From Streptomyces sp. NBC_00193 (GTDB taxonomy: Bacteria > Actinomycetota > Actinomycetes > Streptomycetales > Streptomycetaceae), in the NCBI RefSeq assembly GCF_026342735.1, contig NZ_JAPEMM010000001.1, positions 5,146,001-5,210,000 of the forward strand: a stretch of 64,000 bases of DNA, in the 5' to 3' direction. The stretch's first letter is position 1. The number at the start of each line of letters is the position of its first letter. Shown in pieces: positions 50,104 through 58,933 of this stretch. The notes under the pieces are model-generated. The model saw only the letters and a program-made list of their open reading frames with translations. It had not been told where the DNA came from and ran no database searches. A program made the position numbers and the translations under genes.

Positions 50104-51065
50104 CGGGCCACCACCCGGACCACGCGGGCCACCCGGGCGGCCGCCCCGAACGGCGGACCTCGTGCGCCGTCTGCGGTACGCCGCCGCACCTGTCCCGCGG
50201 GTCCCGCCAGCCCGGCCCGTCCCGCCGGACGGGCCGCGCGGCGACGCTGCTCGCCCTGGCCCTGCTCCTGGCCGGCGGCGCGGCGACGGGCTGCGGGGGA
50301 CGGGCCACCACCCACCACAAGCCCGGCACCACCCACGAGCAGGCCTCCGGCAAGGTCGGCACCCTGCTCACCGCCGACGACGGCGCCGGCCACCGGCTCC
50401 GCGAGGTCCCGGCCGAGGGCGCGCCGGAGGTACGGATCGCCGCCCGGCCGGACTCCGAGGACGGCTGGAACCTCCAGCTGACGGTGGCGAACTTCCGCTT
50501 CACCCCCGACAGCGCCGGCGGCGCCGCCCTCCCGGGTGCCGGCCACGCGCACCTGGAGCTGGACGGCCGCAAACTGGCGCGCCTGTACGGTCCCTGGTTC
50601 CACCTGCCCGCCGCGCAGGTGCCGGCGGGCGGCGGCCCGCACACCCTGACCGTCCGCCTCTACGCGGACGACCACACGGCCTGGGCGGTGGCGGGCAAGC
50701 CGGTCGAAGCGACCCTCGAACTCGCCGCCGGGTCGGGCCGGTCCAGCCACCCGCACTCCCCAGCCGCACCGTCCCCCACGCCCCCGGAGGCCGCGCAGGA
50801 CGCCGACCGCACGGTGACCATCACCGTGCGGGACGGCAAGGTCAGCCCGGCCCCGGGCCGGGTGGAGCTGACGCGCGGCGAGCGGGTGGCCCTGCGGGTC
50901 ACCAGCGACCGCGCCGACACCCTGCACGTCCACGGCTTCGACAAGGAACTCGCCCTGCCGGCAGGCCAGGAGGCCACCCTGATCCTGACGGCCGACCGCA
51001 CGGGCCTCTTCGAGGTCGAGACCCACGAGTCCGACCTCGTCCTGACCCAACTCCTCGTCCGGTGA
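50100..51065 (+). CDS. Cupredoxin-like exported protein
   Basis: A 321-aa protein starting at a GTG that overlaps the previous stop. After an N-terminal cytosolic stretch with CAVC comes a hydrophobic segment and lipobox-like AATGC (about residue 62), so it may be a lipoprotein with an over-long N-terminus, or the true start may be internal. A first beta domain (about 100-200) precedes a Pro-rich linker and a C-terminal cupredoxin-like domain with VELTRGERVALRVTSDRADTLHVHGFDKEL and GLFEVETHESDLVLTQLLV. Two His (HVHG, THES) could bind copper; the usual Cys and Met of blue copper sites are absent. It is coupled to the beta-helix and membrane genes. Confidence 0.7.
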   Translation: MTGHHPDHAGHPGGRPERRTSCAVCGTPPHLSRGSRQPGPSRRTGRAATLLALALLLAGGAATGCGGRATTHHKPGTTHEQASGKVGTLLTADDGAGHRLREVPAEGAPEVRIAARPDSEDGWNLQLTVANFRFTPDSAGGAALPGAGHAHLELDGRKLARLYGPWFHLPAAQVPAGGGPHTLTVRLYADDHTAWAVAGKPVEATLELAAGSGRSSHPHSPAAPSPTPPEAAQDADRTVTITVRDGKVSPAPGRVELTRGERVALRVTSDRADTLHVHGFDKELALPAGQEATLILTADRTGLFEVETHESDLVLTQLLVR

Positions 51066-52522
51066 CGCTCGCGCACGGCATCGGCTCGCAGCACGACCTG
51101 CCGATCTCCCCCTTCTACGCCTTCGCCGGTGCCTTCACCGCACTCTTCGTCTCCTTCCTCGCACTGGGCCTCCTCTGGTCGGCCTCCCGCTTCCGCGGCG
51201 ACCGCTCGGGCGTGGCCCTGCCCGCGGGGCTCCAGCGGGTGGCCGACGCGCCGGCCACCCGCACCGCCCTGCGCGGGCTCGGCCTCGCGGCCTCGCTCGC
51301 CGTCCTCCTGTACCTCCTCCTCGGCCCCGACGACCCCGCCCGCAACCCCGCACCCGGCGCCGTCTACGTCCTGCTCTGGGTCGGCCTCGTCCCCGCCTCC
51401 CTCCTCCTCGGCCCCGTCTGGCGCCTCCTCAACCCCCTCCGCACCCTGCACCGCCTGCTCGCCCGGCTCGCGGGGAGGCTCCGTACGGCCCGTCCCGCAG
51501 CCGCAGTTGCCGCCGGCGCCGCCAAGACCGCCGCACGCTCCTCCCGGAGCCCGCGGCCCCCGGCACCGCACCTCGCCGTGGTGCCGGATTCCCCCGGCAT
51601 GGATTCCCCCGGCATGGATTCCCCCGACGTGGATCCCCTCGGCGTGGATCCCCCTGGCCCGGAGCCCCGATCGCACCGCCCGCTCCCCGCCCGGCTGGGG
51701 CAATGGCCGGCCGCCGCCGGGCTCTTCGCCTTCACCTGGCTCGAACTCGTCTCTCCCGATCCCGCCTCCACCACCACCCTCCTGATCGCCCTGACCGGCT
51801 ACGCCGCCGTCCAACTCCTGTTCGCCGCCCGCTACGGCGAACGCTGGTTCGCCGACGGAGACGCCTTCGAGGCGTACTCCGCCCTCCTGGCCCGGCTCTC
51901 CCCCCTCGGCCGTCGCAGCGACGGCCGCCTGGTCCTCCGTAACCCCTTCCACGGACTCGACGCGACACCCGAGCGGCCCGGACTCGTCGCCACCGTCTGC
52001 GTCCTGCTCGGATCCACCGCCTACGACGGCTTCTCCGACAACCCCTCATGGATCAACGCGATCCAGACCTCCCCCCTCGGCCGCACTCCGGCCGCCACCC
52101 TCGGACTCGCCGGCGCCATCGCCCTCGTCGCCGCCCTCTACTGCCTCTGCGCGGCGGTCACCCGCCTCGTCTGCGGCCCGCACCCCGGCCCGCTGACCGC
52201 CTTCGCGCACTCACTCGTGCCGATCGCCCTCGGCTATCTCGTCGCCCACTACTTCTCCCTCCTGGTAACCGAAGGGCCACGCACAGTCATCATGGCAGTG
52301 GGTACTGACAACGCCCCGGAACCCTTGTCCCCCTTGGATCCCGGCGGCCTCGCCGCCCTCCAGGTGATCGCCGTCGTGACCGGCCACGTCCTCGGGGTGA
52401 TCGCCGCGCACGACCGCTCCGTACGCCTCTTCCCGCCCGCGAAAGCCGTCGTCGGGCAACTCCCGCTGCTCGCGCTGATGATCACGTACACCGTGGGCGG
52501 CCTCAGCCTGCTGCTGAACTGA
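51062..52522 (+). CDS. Polytopic membrane protein of the beta-helix/cupredoxin cassette
   Basis: A 486-aa protein with about nine membrane helices, starting at a GTG overlapping the upstream stop. First helix YAFAGAFTALFVSFLALGLLWS; last helices LVPIALGYLVAHYFSLLV and LPLLALMITYTVGGLSLLL. A cytoplasmic loop has four to five repeats of DSPGM/DSPDVDPLGVDPPG (about 51587-51660). Conserved-looking WFADGDAFEAYSALLARLSPLGRR sits in another loop. I recognise no transporter family, but the invariant three-gene coupling suggests a complex with the two preceding proteins, perhaps copper- or glycan-related. That link is inference. Confidence 0.7.
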   Translation: MTLAHGIGSQHDLPISPFYAFAGAFTALFVSFLALGLLWSASRFRGDRSGVALPAGLQRVADAPATRTALRGLGLAASLAVLLYLLLGPDDPARNPAPGAVYVLLWVGLVPASLLLGPVWRLLNPLRTLHRLLARLAGRLRTARPAAAVAAGAAKTAARSSRSPRPPAPHLAVVPDSPGMDSPGMDSPDVDPLGVDPPGPEPRSHRPLPARLGQWPAAAGLFAFTWLELVSPDPASTTTLLIALTGYAAVQLLFAARYGERWFADGDAFEAYSALLARLSPLGRRSDGRLVLRNPFHGLDATPERPGLVATVCVLLGSTAYDGFSDNPSWINAIQTSPLGRTPAATLGLAGAIALVAALYCLCAAVTRLVCGPHPGPLTAFAHSLVPIALGYLVAHYFSLLVTEGPRTVIMAVGTDNAPEPLSPLDPGGLAALQVIAVVTGHVLGVIAAHDRSVRLFPPAKAVVGQLPLLALMITYTVGGLSLLLN

Positions 52523-52568
52523 GGCGGCCGAACCGGTACCGCCGCCGAACCGTGAACCCAGGAGCGGC

Positions 52569-53192
52569 ATGATGGACCCCGTGCCCCCAGCCCACCCCCT
52601 GCGCCGGACGCCGATCCAGCAGCGCAGCGCCGACCGCCTCGCCCGGATCCTCGACGCCTGCGCGGAGCTCCTTGACGAGACCGGGTACGAGAACCTCAGC
52701 ACCCGGGCCGTGGCCCTGCGGGCCGGCGTGCCGATCGGTTCGGTCTACCGGTTCTTCGGCAACAAGCGGGCCATGGCCATCGCCCTGGCCCACCGCAACC
52801 TCGACCAGTACGCCGACGGCATCGAGCAGCGTCTCGCGGACCTCCCGGACACCGACTGGCGCCCGGTCGTCGACGCGGTGCTGGACGAGTACCTGGTCAT
52901 GAAGCGCAGCGTGCCCGGCTTCGCCCTCGTCGACTTCGGGGTGCCGGCGCCGCCGCCCGAGGGGCCGGCCTCCGACCCCAACCACCTGGTCGCCGTCCGC
53001 CTCACCGAACTCCTCGGCGCCCACCTCGCCCTCACCCCGGACGCCGCCCTGGAACGGGCCGTGCTGGTCGCGGTCGAGGCCACGGACGCCCTGATCCAGC
53101 TGGCCTTCCGCAACGACCCGGACGGCGACGCCGACATCGTCGCCGAAACGCGCGCCATGATGCACGCGTACCTCGCGCGCGTCCTGGACTGA
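52569..53192 (+). CDS. TetR-family regulator
   Basis: A 207-aa TetR. HTH: RLARILDACAELLDETGYENLSTRAVALRAGVPIGSVYRFFGNKRAM (about 23-68 as a region; recognition VPIGSVYRFFGNK). The C-terminal half is short and helical, with a TetR_C_17-like or ungrouped ligand domain. AGGAG before ATG-ATG sets the start. It lies 47 nt after the membrane gene and is convergent with the ANL gene. It may regulate either, but no operator palindrome was spotted nearby. Confidence 0.85.
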   Translation: MMDPVPPAHPLRRTPIQQRSADRLARILDACAELLDETGYENLSTRAVALRAGVPIGSVYRFFGNKRAMAIALAHRNLDQYADGIEQRLADLPDTDWRPVVDAVLDEYLVMKRSVPGFALVDFGVPAPPPEGPASDPNHLVAVRLTELLGAHLALTPDAALERAVLVAVEATDALIQLAFRNDPDGDADIVAETRAMMHAYLARVLD

Positions 53193-53265
53193 CGCGCCGG
53201 GGCCCGCGCCGGGGCCCGGGACCGGAGTCCAGCCCGGCCCTGCCCGTCACGGCCCGGGCGGGGGA

Positions 53266-54651
53266 TCACCCCAGGCCGAGCGGCTGCGAAGCGCCTTCCA
53301 GGCGACCCGCCACCACCAGGTTGCCGTCCGGCGTGCGCCGCGCGAGGACGCCGGTGCGCAGGTACCCGTCGGGGGTGAAGGAGCGCGCGTTGAGGCCGGG
53401 AGCCCGGTAGTAGCCGCGGGCGGTGTAGGGGCCGCGGGCCAGGAGTTCGCCCGGCTTCCCGTCCGGGAGTTCCTTGCCGTCGGCGTCGACGACACGGATC
53501 TGATCGTCGGGGGAGAGCGGACGGCCCTGCGTCGTGAGCACGGTCTCGTCCGGATCGTCGGGCCGGGTGAGGGTGAGCAGCCCTTCGGGCGCGGCGAAGA
53601 CCTGCTGGAGGCGGCAGTCCCACTCGGCGGCCACCCGCTCGGCGGTCGCGCGCTCCAGGGGCGGGGTGTTGCCGCCGATCTGCACGAGGCGCAGGCTGCT
53701 CACGTCAGCCCCGGCCCCGGCCCCGGCACGCGCGTCGAGCCAGTGCCGGGCCGCGGCCGGCGTCACCGCGGCGACGGTGACCCGCTCGCGCTCGACGGCC
53801 TCCAGGCACGCGGCGGGTTCCTGGTCCTCGACCAGGACGACGGTGCCGCCGACGGTCAGCGTGCCGATGATGCCGGGGCCGCCGAAGGCCAGGTTGAGAT
53901 CGGAGGGCAGCGCGGCGAGGTACACGTCGTCCTGGGTGAGCGACACCAGCTCGGCCGCGGCCCGCGCCTGGTAGGCGTAGTCGTTGTGGGTGCGCGGAAC
54001 CAGCTCGGGCGCCTCGCCGGGAGCGTCGGAGAGCAGGAAGAACGCCACCTGGCCGGCGGTCAGCGCGAGCGCCGGTTCGGGCGGCGAGTCGAGGGAGTTC
54101 AGCGGGAAGTAGTGACAGCCCGCCGTGTCGGTCGTGAAGCCGCCGTACGGGTCCGAGGTGCCCGGCGGCTCGAAGGTGAACACCCGGCGCAGGAAGGGGC
54201 CTTGCGCCGCGATCTCGGCGGCCATCGCCGTGTGGTCGAAGCCCCGGTACGTCGGGGGGCCGACGTAGCCGGTGGCCTCGGAGACCTGGACCACGTGGGA
54301 CACCTCGGGCGCCCGGTGCGAGACCGGGCAGAGCACGGGGACCGCGCCGGCGCGCATCAGGGCGAACACGGTGACGACGAGCTCGGGAATGGCGGGCAGC
54401 TGGACGAGGACCCGCTGCCCGGTCCGCAGGCCGCGCAGCCGGAACCCGGCGGCCATCCGGCCCACGCGGCGGTTCAGGGCCGCGTACGTGATGCGGGTGT
54501 CGCCGTGGGCGAGCGCGGTCCGCGGTCCGTACTGCAGGGCCCAGCCGCGCAGCAGGTTGTCCAGCGTGTTGCCCCGCCAGTGGCCGGACGCCCAGTAGTA
54601 GTCGACGAATTCCTCGGGCCAGGGCGTACAACCGTCGAGCGTGGATGTCAT
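53266..54651 (-). CDS. ANL-family (2,3-DHB-AMP ligase-like) enzyme lacking the C-terminal domain
   Basis: A 461-aa protein like the N-terminal domain of DhbE/EntE aryl-acid adenylating enzymes: FVDYYWASGHWRGNTL opening, YAALNRRVGRMAAGFR, PRTHNDYAYQARAAAELVSLTQDDVYLAALP, and IQIGGNTPPLE. Motif A3 is damaged: the P-loop reads LLSDAPGEAPELVPRTH, without the Thr-Thr-Gly and Lys; A5 reads FAAPEG instead of FGMAEG. After NLVVAGRLEG the roughly 110-residue C-terminal domain, which carries the catalytic Lys, is missing. It is probably not a normal ligase. Start ATG 54651. It stands alone with no NRPS or DHB genes nearby. Confidence 0.75.
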   Translation of the reverse strand: MTSTLDGCTPWPEEFVDYYWASGHWRGNTLDNLLRGWALQYGPRTALAHGDTRITYAALNRRVGRMAAGFRLRGLRTGQRVLVQLPAIPELVVTVFALMRAGAVPVLCPVSHRAPEVSHVVQVSEATGYVGPPTYRGFDHTAMAAEIAAQGPFLRRVFTFEPPGTSDPYGGFTTDTAGCHYFPLNSLDSPPEPALALTAGQVAFFLLSDAPGEAPELVPRTHNDYAYQARAAAELVSLTQDDVYLAALPSDLNLAFGGPGIIGTLTVGGTVVLVEDQEPAACLEAVERERVTVAAVTPAAARHWLDARAGAGAGADVSSLRLVQIGGNTPPLERATAERVAAEWDCRLQQVFAAPEGLLTLTRPDDPDETVLTTQGRPLSPDDQIRVVDADGKELPDGKPGELLARGPYTARGYYRAPGLNARSFTPDGYLRTGVLARRTPDGNLVVAGRLEGASQPLGLG

Positions 54652-54965
54652 TCGGCAATCCAAACCGTCCCCCTCCACAGGGGCAATGTGCTTTCCCGAC
54701 CAAGGGCGCCGAATTGCGTCAGCAGAAGGACCAATGGGCGCCGCTGACCAGGGGGAACGGCCGGAGCGTGCGGGGGCCGGTGCGAATGCGCGAGGGGGGT
54801 GCGGCGGGGCGGCGAGGGCATGCGCGGAGCGTCCGGCTTTCCTGCGGTGCGATTCCGTGTGCCGCGGACCCTCCCCACCGTGCCTACCGGTCGGTATGCT
54901 CGGTGCCGCTCGCGCGGGTCCGGCGCCCGTGCCCCGTGCCGCAGCCTGCTGCCCCTGGAGGGCCC
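54652..54965. other. Intergenic region between ANL and molybdopterin genes
   Basis: About 310 nt of divergent promoter space, both flanking genes running away from it. No gene seen. TACCGGTCGGTA (54885-54896) is a small TACCG/CGGTA palindrome 70 nt before the molybdopterin gene and might be an operator; the evidence is weak. Confidence 0.35.
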
Positions 54966-57272
54966 ATGCCCCGCACCGCCCTGCGCATCTGCCCCCTCTG
55001 TGAAGCCACGTGCGGCCTCACGCTCACCATCGAAGGCACCACCGTCACCGGGGCCCGAGGAGACCGCGACGACGTGTTCAGCCGCGGTTTCATCTGCCCC
55101 AAGGGCGCCGCCTTCGGTGGCCTCGACGCCGACCCCGACCGGCTGCGCACCCCCCTCGTGCGACGCGACGGCCGGCTCCACGAGGCCACCTGGGAGGAGG
55201 CCTTCCAGGCCATCGCCGACGCGGTCCCCGCCCTCGTGCGGACGTACGGGCCCCAGTCCGTCGGCGTCGTCCTCGGCAACCCGAACGTCCACACCATGGC
55301 CGGCCAGCTCTACCCGCCGCTGCTCCTCAAAGCCCTCGGCACCCGCAACCTCTTCACCGCCAGCACCCTCGACCAGATGCCCAAACACGTCTCCAGCGGC
55401 CTGCTCTTCGGGGATCCCTTCGCCATTCCCGTCCCGGACCTCGACCGCACGGACTTCCTCCTGCTCCTGGGGGCGAACCCGGTCGAGTCCAACGGCTCCC
55501 TGTGCACCGCACCCGACTTCCCCGGCCGGCTCAAGGCGCTGCGCGCACGGGGCGGCACCCTCGTCGTCGTCGACCCGCGCCGCACCCGCACCGCCAAGCT
55601 CGCCGACCGCCACCTCGCGCCGCGGCCCGGCAGCGACGCAGCTCTGCTCGCCGCCCTGGCCCACACCCTGCTCGCCGAGGAGCTGACCGATCCGGGCGTG
55701 CTCGCGGAACACACCCAGGGAATCGGGGAACTCGCCGAAGCGCTCGGTGGTTTCACTCCCGAGGCCGTTGCCCCCGCCTGCGACCTCACGGCCGAGGAGA
55801 TCCGCGCGCTCGCCCGGGATCTCGCGGCCGCGCCGACCGCCGCCGTCTACGGGCGGATCGGCAGCTGCACCGTGGAGTACGGCACGCTCGCCAGCTGGCT
55901 GGTCGACGTGCTGAACATCCTGACGGGCAATCTCGACCGGCCGGGCGGAGCCCTGTTCCCGCTGTCCGCGACCGACCGCGCACCCCGGCCGGCCGGACCC
56001 GGCAAGGGCTTCGGCCTCGGCCGCTGGCACAGCCGGGTCAGCGGCCACCCCGAGGCCAAGGCCGAACTCCCGCTGGCCGCGCTGGCGGAGGAGATCGACA
56101 CGCCGGGGGAGGGGCGGATCCGGGCCCTCGTCTCCATCGCGGCGAACCCCGTGCTGTCCGCCCCCGACGGCCGGCGCCTCGACGCGGCCCTGGCCGGGCT
56201 CGACTTCATGGTCAGCATCGATCCCTACCTCAACGAGACCTCGCGCCACGCCCACGTCGTCCTGCCCCCCGCGCCGCCCTCGCAGAGCGCCCACTTCGAC
56301 TTCGCCTTCAACACCTTCGCCATCCGCAACCAGGTCCGCTATTCGCCGCCCGCCGTCCCGCTCGAGGACGGGCGCATGGACGAGTGCGAGATCCACGCCC
56401 GTCTCGTACTCGCCGTCTCCGGCATGCACGGAACCGACCCGGGAGCCGTGGACGACCTGGCCATCGGGGCCACCCTCGCCCGGGAGTGCGCCGACCCGGA
56501 CTCACCGCTGCGCGGGCAGGATCCGGCGCGCCTCGCCGGGCTGCTCGCGGGCGGCAGCGGCCCCGAGCGCCGCCTCGACCTGATGCTCCGGCTGGGCCCC
56601 TACGGAGACCGGTTCGCCGCGGCCGCGGACCTGCCCGGGAGCCCCGCTACGGAAACCCGCGCGGGCGCACCGGACGGCGCGGCCGGCCCCGGCGCCGCGG
56701 CCGACACCGGGGCCCTCGGACTGGACCGGCTCCTCGCGCACCCGCACGGAATCGACCTGGGCCCGCTGCGCCCCCGGCTCCCCGGCCTGCTGAGGACGCG
56801 CAGCGGCAGGATCGAGCTCCTCCCGGACCCGATCGCGGCCGAACTCCCCAGGCTGCGCGGGACGCTCACCGACCGCCCCGCCGCCCTGGTCCTCGTGGGC
56901 CGCCGCCACCTGCGCTCCAACAACAGCTGGCTGCACAACGTTCCGGCCCTCGCCGGAGGCTCCAACCGCTGCACCCTGCAGGTCCACCCGGACGATGCCG
57001 CCCGGCTCGGCCTCACCGACGGCCGCCCGGCCCGGATCACCGCCGACGGCGGCAGCCTGGAGGTGCCCGTGGAGGTCACCGACACCCTCCGTACCGGAGT
57101 CGTGAGCCTCCCGCACGGCTGGGGCCACGACCGCCCCGGCACCCGCCTCTCGGTGGCCGCGGCCGTGCCCGGAGTCAACGTCAACCAGCTCCTCGACGGC
57201 AGCCGGCTCGACCCGCTCTCCGGCACGGCCGTGCTCAACGGCTTCCCCGTCGAACTGACACCCATCCCCTGA
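54966..57272 (+). CDS. Molybdopterin-dependent oxidoreductase (DMSO reductase family)
   Basis: A 768-aa catalytic subunit. The N-terminal [4Fe-4S] site is CPLCEATCG...FICPKG (C9, C12, C16, C44). Then the molybdopterin domain: VGVVLGNPNVH, TLDQMPKHVSSGLLFG, LLLLGANPVESNG, VVVDPRRTRTAKLADRHLAPRPGSDAALL, and TVEYGTLASWLVDVLNILTGNLDRPGG. The C-terminal dinucleotide-binding domain has LRSNNSWLHNVP...TLQVHPDDAARLGL. Such lone enzymes act on formate, nitrate-like or other substrates; the electron partner is not in the window and no twin-arginine signal is seen, so it is cytoplasmic. GAGGG 4 nt before ATG 54966 sets the start. Confidence 0.9.
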   Translation: MPRTALRICPLCEATCGLTLTIEGTTVTGARGDRDDVFSRGFICPKGAAFGGLDADPDRLRTPLVRRDGRLHEATWEEAFQAIADAVPALVRTYGPQSVGVVLGNPNVHTMAGQLYPPLLLKALGTRNLFTASTLDQMPKHVSSGLLFGDPFAIPVPDLDRTDFLLLLGANPVESNGSLCTAPDFPGRLKALRARGGTLVVVDPRRTRTAKLADRHLAPRPGSDAALLAALAHTLLAEELTDPGVLAEHTQGIGELAEALGGFTPEAVAPACDLTAEEIRALARDLAAAPTAAVYGRIGSCTVEYGTLASWLVDVLNILTGNLDRPGGALFPLSATDRAPRPAGPGKGFGLGRWHSRVSGHPEAKAELPLAALAEEIDTPGEGRIRALVSIAANPVLSAPDGRRLDAALAGLDFMVSIDPYLNETSRHAHVVLPPAPPSQSAHFDFAFNTFAIRNQVRYSPPAVPLEDGRMDECEIHARLVLAVSGMHGTDPGAVDDLAIGATLARECADPDSPLRGQDPARLAGLLAGGSGPERRLDLMLRLGPYGDRFAAAADLPGSPATETRAGAPDGAAGPGAAADTGALGLDRLLAHPHGIDLGPLRPRLPGLLRTRSGRIELLPDPIAAELPRLRGTLTDRPAALVLVGRRHLRSNNSWLHNVPALAGGSNRCTLQVHPDDAARLGLTDGRPARITADGGSLEVPVEVTDTLRTGVVSLPHGWGHDRPGTRLSVAAAVPGVNVNQLLDGSRLDPLSGTAVLNGFPVELTPIP

Positions 57273-57346
57273 GCTGGGGTTTTGCTCGTATTGCTCACGC
57301 TCGGACGTCTTGTTGGCCCCCGGAGGAGGCACCTAGGTTCCCCCAC

Positions 57347-58843
57347 ATGCTGACCTTCCTCGGCTTCGCCATGATCGCGACCTTCCTGGTCCTGATCATG
57401 CTGAAGAAAATGTCGCCCATCGCGGCGCTCGTCCTCATCCCCGCGCTCTTCTGCGTGTTCGCCGGACAGGGCGCGCAGCTCGGCGGCTACGTCATCGACG
57501 GAGTCGGCAAGCTCGCGCCGACCGCCGCCATGCTGATGTTCGCCATCGTCTACTTCGGCGTGATGATCGACGTCGGCCTCTTCGACCCGATCGTGCGCGG
57601 CATCCTGCGCTTCTGCAGGGCCGACCCGATGCGCGTCGTGGTCGGCACCGCCGTCCTCGCCGCCATCGTCTCGCTCGACGGCGACGGCTCGACCACCTTC
57701 ATGATCACCGTCTCGGCGATGTACCCGCTCTACAAGCGCCTCGGGATGAGCCTGGTGGTCATGACCGGAGTCGCGGCCACCGCCAACGGCGTCATGAACA
57801 CCCTGCCCTGGGGCGGCCCCACGGCCCGCGCCGCCACCGCGCTCAAGCTCGACGCCGCCGACATCTTCGTACCGATGATCCCCGCGCTCGCGGTGGGCCT
57901 GCTCTTCGTCTTCGTCCTGGCCTACGTCCTCGGCCTCAAGGAACGCCGCCGCCTCGGCCTGCTGACCCTCCCCGCCGGCACCGGGCGGTCGGCGGATCCG
58001 GCCGAGGAACTCCTGGTCGCGGCCGGTACCGGCCCGGCCGCCGCCACAAGCCCCGAGGCCTCCCTCCCGTCCGCCCGCTCCACGGGACCCGCCCCGAACA
58101 CCGCCGCCCCGCACACCCCCGCCCCGCCCGCCCCCGCCGAGGGCGTCACCCCCGCCGAAGGCGTCACCCGAACCGAAGGCATCACCCCCGCCGAGGACGG
58201 CTTCCAGGGCCTCGACCCGCACCGCCCGACCCTGCGTCCCCGCCTGTACTGGTTCAACGCGGGCCTCACCGTCGCCCTGCTCACCGCCATGATCATGGAA
58301 CTGCTCCCGATCCCGGTGCTCTTCCTCCTCGGGGCCGCCCTCGCCCTCACCGTCAACTTCCCCCACATGCCCGACCAGAAGGCCCGGATCGCCGCCCACG
58401 CCGAGAACGTCCTGAACGTCGCCGGAATGGTCTTCGCCGCCGCCGTCTTCACCGGCGTCCTCACCGGCACCGGCATGGTCAAGCACATGGCCGACTGGCT
58501 CGTCGGAGCGATCCCCGAGGGCATGGGCCCGCACATGGCCCTGGTCACCGGCCTGCTCAGCCTCCCCCTCACCTACTTCATGTCCAACGACGGCTTCTAC
58601 TTCGGCGTCCTGCCGGTCCTGGCCGAGGCCGGCGCCGCCCACGGGGTCTCCCCGCTCGAAATCGCCCGCGCCTCCCTGGTCGGGCAGGCCCTGCACATGT
58701 CGAGCCCGCTCGTTCCGGCCGTCTACGTCCTCGTGGGCATGGCCAAGGTCGAGTTCGGCGACCACACCCGGTTCACCGTGAAATGGGCGGCCCTGACCTC
58801 CCTGGTGGTCCTGGCGGCAGGGATGCTTTTCGGCATCATCTGA
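57347..58843 (+). CDS. CitMHS-family citrate transporter
   Basis: A 498-aa transporter of the citrate-Mg2+:H+/citrate-Ca2+ (CitMHS) group with about 11-12 helices. Hallmarks: the opening MLTFLGFAMIATFLVLIMLKKMSPIAALVL-type helix (region 1-30), SLDGDGSTTFMITVSAMYPLYKRLGM (about 105-130), NTLPWGGPTARA and FMSNDGFYFGVLPVL near the C-terminus. A central loop contains a Thr-Glu-Gly repeat (EGVTPAEGVTRTEGITPAEDG, cytoplasmic). The start codon has a GGAGGAGG box 17 nt upstream, rather far, so the start is a little uncertain. It imports metal-citrate; no citrate-sensing two-component genes lie nearby. Confidence 0.9.
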   Translation: MLTFLGFAMIATFLVLIMLKKMSPIAALVLIPALFCVFAGQGAQLGGYVIDGVGKLAPTAAMLMFAIVYFGVMIDVGLFDPIVRGILRFCRADPMRVVVGTAVLAAIVSLDGDGSTTFMITVSAMYPLYKRLGMSLVVMTGVAATANGVMNTLPWGGPTARAATALKLDAADIFVPMIPALAVGLLFVFVLAYVLGLKERRRLGLLTLPAGTGRSADPAEELLVAAGTGPAAATSPEASLPSARSTGPAPNTAAPHTPAPPAPAEGVTPAEGVTRTEGITPAEDGFQGLDPHRPTLRPRLYWFNAGLTVALLTAMIMELLPIPVLFLLGAALALTVNFPHMPDQKARIAAHAENVLNVAGMVFAAAVFTGVLTGTGMVKHMADWLVGAIPEGMGPHMALVTGLLSLPLTYFMSNDGFYFGVLPVLAEAGAAHGVSPLEIARASLVGQALHMSSPLVPAVYVLVGMAKVEFGDHTRFTVKWAALTSLVVLAAGMLFGII

Positions 58844-58867
58844 CCCCGTCCGCCCCTGGCGCACACA

Positions 58868-58886
58868 AAACTACCGACGCTAGTTT
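58868..58886 (+). promoter_or_regulatory. Operator-like palindrome upstream of the aldehyde dehydrogenase
   Basis: AAACTACCGACGCTAGTTT has AAACTA/TAGTTT arms, 48 nt before the gene. Its core ACTACCGACGCTAGT closely resembles ACTAGCGGTGGTAAT at 62401-62415, between the TetR and acyl-CoA dehydrogenase genes, so one TetR may bind both. Confidence 0.65.
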
Positions 58887-58933
58887 GTAGGGTGTTGGCG
58901 ACGTCAGGATCGTGCGTGCTCGGGAGGATTGCC

